DNA from: Tipula vernalis
Taxonomy: Eukaryota > Arthropoda > Insecta > Diptera > Tipulidae
NCBI GenBank assembly: GCA_958295665.1
Contig: OY282560.1
Coordinates: 25,503,653 to 25,567,652, forward strand
Direction of reading: 5' to 3'
DNA length: 64,000 nucleotides
This document shows, in pieces, positions 59,820-64,000 of the stretch; the stretch's first letter is position 1; the number at the start of each line of letters is the position of its first letter. Below the pieces are notes generated by a model. It ran no database searches, had not been told where the DNA came from, and was given only the letters and a program-made list of their open reading frames with translations. A program made the position numbers and the translations under genes.

Positions 59820-60600
59820 ATAAATAAATAAATATTCTCAATTTATAATGAACCTTTAAGTTAGGAGTTCTCGAGGTTAATTTAAATTCGCTTATATTTC
59901 CTAAATTTCCAAATTTTTAATTTTCTATACCGAATTTCAGGATTCTCATATGAATTATTCAATTTTCAAAATATCTAATTTTCAAAAATTTTGAATTGTT
60001 GAATTTTAAGTTAATTTCGAATTATCACATAAATTTTCTAAATTTCTAATTTTCTAAACCTATATAACCTAGGAAATCTCGAATTTAAATTTTATAATTC
60101 TCTCATAAATTTTCGAAATTTTCTAATTTATATTTTCCTAAAGATTGAAATTAGTAGACCTCATAGGTTTACGTTAGGGTCTCTTGAAGTACGTTAAAAT
60201 TTTAGAATTCTAGCATACATTTAATTAATTTCCAAATTTCTAAGCCTTTAAGTTAAGATCTCTCGAATTTTATTTTAACTTTAGAATTAAGGCATACATT
60301 TTGCAAATTTCCAAATTTAAAATTTTTTAAACCTTAAGGTCAGTAGAAATTGATTCTATTTTAATGATAGTTCAAATTTTTTTTATTTCATCTTATAGTA
60401 TTAGTAAATTAAATTTCCAAATTTCTATTTTCAGAGTTTAAAAACTCCAAATAACTTCAATTTCTAAATTTCTAGAATTCCAGCAAACATTTTTCTGAAT
60501 TTCTATTGAACCTTTAGTTAGGAGTTCTCGAGTTTAAATTTAAATTCGCATAAATTATTCAAATTTCCAGATATCTAATTTTCTAAAACTTTGGTCTGCG
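59820..60600. repeat. Degenerate AT-rich tandem repeat
   Basis: Units of roughly 110 bp contain CCTTTAAGTTAGGAGTTCTCG, TTTAAATTCGCATA and TTCCAAATTTCTAATTTTCT-like tracts. They recur near 59850, 60060, 60170, 60250 and 60510, with relatives at 57240-57440. Divergence is high, so the array is old. Confidence 0.55.
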
Positions 60601-61703
60601 ACCAAACCCTTGTTTTAGCTTTATTTAGAGTAAAGAATGTCTTGTGACTTTGGTTTAATATTCAATAACAATATTTAAGCCAATCATCGAAGTTCAAAAT
60701 GATCAAACGAACAAAAACCAAGTTTAATCGAATAAATTCGAAAAGCTCGAATAATCTCGAATCAACATAAAATTCTAAAATAATTTCGATATTCTCAAAA
60801 AATTTCGAATATTCCCGAAAATCTCGAATAAACTTAGTAACTTAGTACTTAAGCAAGAATAGATATGTTTCCTAAAAATAATTGAAAATGGACAATTTTG
60901 AATAAAACCCACCCCCCATATAAAGAGCGAACCGGCTTGCTCTTTCTGCTGTCAAACTGTTTGAAAAGTCTGATTTGTCAAGAAAAGTCGCTCGGTCGAG
61001 CAAAATTGTTGTTATTTTACGAATCTCGATTTTCTGGCAGATTTACTAACACAAACACAAATAGAACTGTCATTTTGAAAGCGTCATTTGGGTTTTGTGT
61101 TTTTTTTTTGTGTTTCTGTTTATTTTTATATAAATATTTCATATTAATGAATTAACTTTTTGTTATATTGTTATATATTTAACATAAGAATATGAGTACC
61201 GATCTTTTGTAAAAATTATAGGTTATATTTATATAAACGTCGGAAATACACACACATATATAATACGGAGCAACTGTTCGATTTACACAGCATAAAATAT
61301 TACTCCACCCAAATCAATCTCGAGCGCGGCAAAAAATCATATAAAATATCGAAAAAATCTCTCATCCAAATTAATACGCTATTAATTAAATTTTATTTTT
61401 AAAAAATATACAAAACCAGATAATCCTAAAATTGGGATTCCTGATGGGCAATTTTGTAAGCATTATACGAATTTCTATCTTTTTTTTATTTTTTTTTTGA
61501 AAATGCGACATAATGCTTACATAATGGCGCTTTCTCCCAATTGAGACTATGTCAATTACGAGTTCTCGACACTTGTAACTCGAAACACGAAAATTACGTA
61601 ACCCTAGCAAATTAAATTGAAATGGATGATGTAAAATTGAAGTGCAGTAGGCTGAGAATTGACCTGAAAAATGTTGTTTTCCCCAACCGAAAGCAGGTAA
61701 GCC
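60601..61703. other. Stretch without recognised gene
   Basis: Short TCGAATAATCTCGAA-type repeats near 60720-60840 resemble those around 36.4-37.0 kb. No gene was recognised. Confidence 0.45.
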
Positions 61704-61934
61704 TGTATTCCATGAGAAAAATTGACTGACAGTCAAAAAAAACGAAAAGAGAAAAATAATCTGATGCCCCATATAAGAGACAAAGACAACGGTTTTTATT
61801 TTATAGAAAAACAATTTTACTGTAAAATAAAAAATAAAATAAAAAACGATGTCCTTGTTTATTATATGGGGCATCAGATTATTTTTCCCTTTTCATTTTT
61901 TTTGACTGTCAGTCAATTTTTCTCACGGAATACA
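61704..61934. mobile_element. Palindromic MITE (family E)
   Basis: TGTATTCCATGAGAAAAATT at the left is mirrored by AATTTTTCTCACGGAATACA at the right. The arms pair for about 75 bp through GACTGACAGTCAAAAAAA and AATCTGATGCCCCATATAA. 231 bp with a short central spacer, non-coding. Confidence 0.85.
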
Positions 61935-62355
61935 CGCTTTTATGCACAAAATACTTAAAAAATGAATTCGATTTATCGCATGCTTGAAAATTTAAATCGG
62001 CAGCCGTCACTGGAGGTATTGTCAACATTTATATGGAAAAGTGTGATAAAGAATTAGAATTTTAGGTTTTTTGTCAAGGATAAAATAAAATTTGCAAACT
62101 TTACGTTTGAAACAAAACGATCTTTCTTAGCTTTATTTTGGGTGTTTTGGGAATTTTATTTTCGGGCCATCGTAGTGATTCCAGTCTTTTTAGAATTAGT
62201 TATTTTATGGGTATTAAGTCTCTTTCTATTTTTTGTGAACCTGTTCTAAGTGGATGATGATCCCCAAATTTTTTTCTGGCCTTTACATCCCTTTATAATG
62301 GAGTCCTAACCAGCAGCGCTATGTTACGGCACCGATTGAAACACAAATGATTTTA

Positions 62356-62610
62356 GCTGTTTTTTTATTCGCTCCGGATAGCTGCTATCGAGAGCCGACA
62401 TTTTTATACGCCTAAATTTAAATTTGATGCGCTATTTATTGGTAAACTAAACTTATTTAACATCACACTATCATTTTTAATTCAATTGTTTAGCGAAAAC
62501 TTGATATAAAAAATATTTGCCTCTACCTATTTATACGAAGTGCTATCGGGAGCCACTTTTTATATGACGGCTCTCGATAGCAGCTACCCGGAGCGAATAA
62601 AAAACGCAGC
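62356..62610. mobile_element. MITE (family F)
   Basis: GCTGTTTTTTTATTCGCTCC at the left continues through GATAGCTGCTATCGAGAGCCG. The right end is its complement, CGGCTCTCGATAGCAGCT through GGAGCGAATAAAAAACGCAGC. The arms are about 43 bp, and the total is 255 bp. Confidence 0.8.
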
Positions 62611-64000
62611 ATATCTTGCCATTTTTTGTGTTTATGAACAGACTTTTATATCGAAACGTTAATGAATCACGAACACATAACTTCAAGTGTATCTCGACGC
62701 TTACTTTACCACTTGGTGGTCCCAAGTCCGATTCGCAAAAAATTCTCCAGGTTGAGTAGATCTTTGCTACTTCTATTGTGCTATCTGCAGAGAGGATACT
62801 TTTTTTTCTGTAACATTAAGTAATCGATGCCGATGCTCTAACCCTTTATTTTGTAATCTGTTCATTTTGTACAGGAGCAAATATGTTTTTGTTATTTTAA
62901 TTTGATTGCATTATAAAATGCATTATAAATATCATAGAAAAAAAATTCCTTAGAATTTCGTTTGGTTTACCTTTGACCGTGCTTCAAAGAGTTTTAGCAC
63001 AAACCGAAATTATATCCTGTGGAATCAATCAACATAATTTATTCACAACCAACAAATAATTTCCAAACCCCGTTAGCTAAAAATTTATCACTGTTATCTT
63101 GGAACTGGGTACGAATAAGTAATAAAACATGAAAATATGAACATTAATAATTAACTTCGCAAAAACATCCCACCTTAAGGCGATTTACCATTTTTTTTAT
63201 GTGAATTTTCCTTTCTGTCGGTTTTTCGGTAGAGAGTATCATGCACGTGTTATTTGGCCATGAATTATAAGAATTTATGGTTTTTTGTGGTATATAGTTT
63301 TGTATTGCACTGTACAGTAGACATTTTGTGGTTTGGTGCAGTAATACCTGCATTTCACCTCATATTGATCAAACAAAATAGTTTCAATTTCAAAAGGTTA
63401 TAAAAATAATCAATAGTTTAGCTAAAACTATATAATGTACGAGAAATATATAAATATGTATGTATGTGTAAAAATACTATTCCGCTAATGATGTTAAAGT
63501 GTAGTTTTAGCAAAATGCAACAGCTTTTGAACTTCATCGTTCGTATTTTTAATAAACAAATTGCACGCGCAAGCAAATTGGTGATAAGGGGTGCCACGAA
63601 AAAGGATTTTGGGAATTTTATGGAATTTTTCAACTTTGTAGTACATTCTCCTTTGCTTAGCAAAAAATCAATATGATTTGACTGTAAACAGTGTAGGTTT
63701 ACTGTGTATAATATGTATACCACGTAAGGAAATTTTCCTTTGTTTTATACTCGCATATTGTTGTTTTCTTGCAGGATGGAAAACTAATTTTTTGGTTGCC
63801 CTCTGGGCACCAAAGAACTAGTTTTCTTTAATACATTTTTATACTCCTTTTATGAGATTTGGATTTTTATTTTATTCTTATCTTTTGATTAGATAAATAA
63901 CATTTTTGTAGATGATTGGTTTTATGCGACAAAAGATGGGATTCTATGAAAATTATTCGACAGTTGAACAAAGCGTGCGACACAGATCGACACAGTTTCT
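62611..64000. other. Stretch without recognised gene
   Basis: AT-rich sequence to the window edge. Nothing recognisable on either strand. Confidence 0.5.

Noticed and set aside
1..64000. CRISPR arrays, bacterial operons or rRNA genes
   Set aside because: The sequence is eukaryotic with spliced genes; no regularly spaced direct repeats and no rRNA sequence were seen.

Overview
The window is strongly AT-rich nuclear DNA from an animal, most likely an insect. Three intron-containing host genes can be read: a STRAD-type pseudokinase (closest in name to Drosophila Stlk), an RBM5/RBM10-type splicing factor, and an ornithine decarboxylase antizyme with its programmed +1 frameshift. Jockey/CR1-like LINE fragments, a Ty3/Gypsy element, a Penelope-like element, a mariner relic, a tRNA-derived SINE and many MITEs fit an arthropod. 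I could not fix the order.

Layout. 1-2.9 kb: gene-poor, with a possible RNase H relic of a LINE. 2.95-7.17 kb (minus): the first seven coding exons of an RBM5/10-like gene, from its start codon to the end of RRM1; the 3' part lies beyond the window's left edge or was not recognised. 7.58-8.70 kb (minus): a complete two-exon STRAD gene. 9.15-10.38 kb: the 5' half of a LINE ORF2, cut off by a nearly intact but mutated Ty3/Gypsy element at 10.38-15.95 kb. 16.6-31.2 kb (plus): the antizyme gene. It has a main first exon at 25.44 kb, a possible alternative first exon at 16.59 kb in the same splice phase, and 3' exons at 30.44-31.20 kb. Its introns carry LINE relics, a long hairpin and several MITE families.

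From 32 to 64 kb I see no convincing host gene. This half is repeat-dominated: nested Harbinger-like MITEs (33.2-34.4 kb), a tRNA-derived SINE (36.4 kb), a mariner relic (43.1-43.9 kb), a head-to-head Penelope palindrome (44.9-46.65 kb), a 2.85-kb Chapaev/N-RAG-TP-like DNA transposon with about 187-bp TIRs and a 4-bp target duplication (46.97-49.82 kb), a 2.3-kb foldback-like block of orientation-switching subrepeats (53.7-56.0 kb), LINE fragments (54.1, 57.6 and 58.6-59.6 kb) and more palindromic MITEs (58.3, 61.7 and 62.4 kb).

The three host genes share no obvious pathway: STRAD is the LKB1-activating scaffold, RBM5/10 acts in splice-site choice, and antizyme gives feedback control of polyamines. 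The points most worth a second look are the Gypsy primer-binding site, whose match to tRNA-Trp runs far past the usual 18 nt, the Chapaev/RAG-like transposon, the foldback block, the Penelope palindrome and the possible alternative antizyme start. All reading was by eye; no database search or alignment was run.
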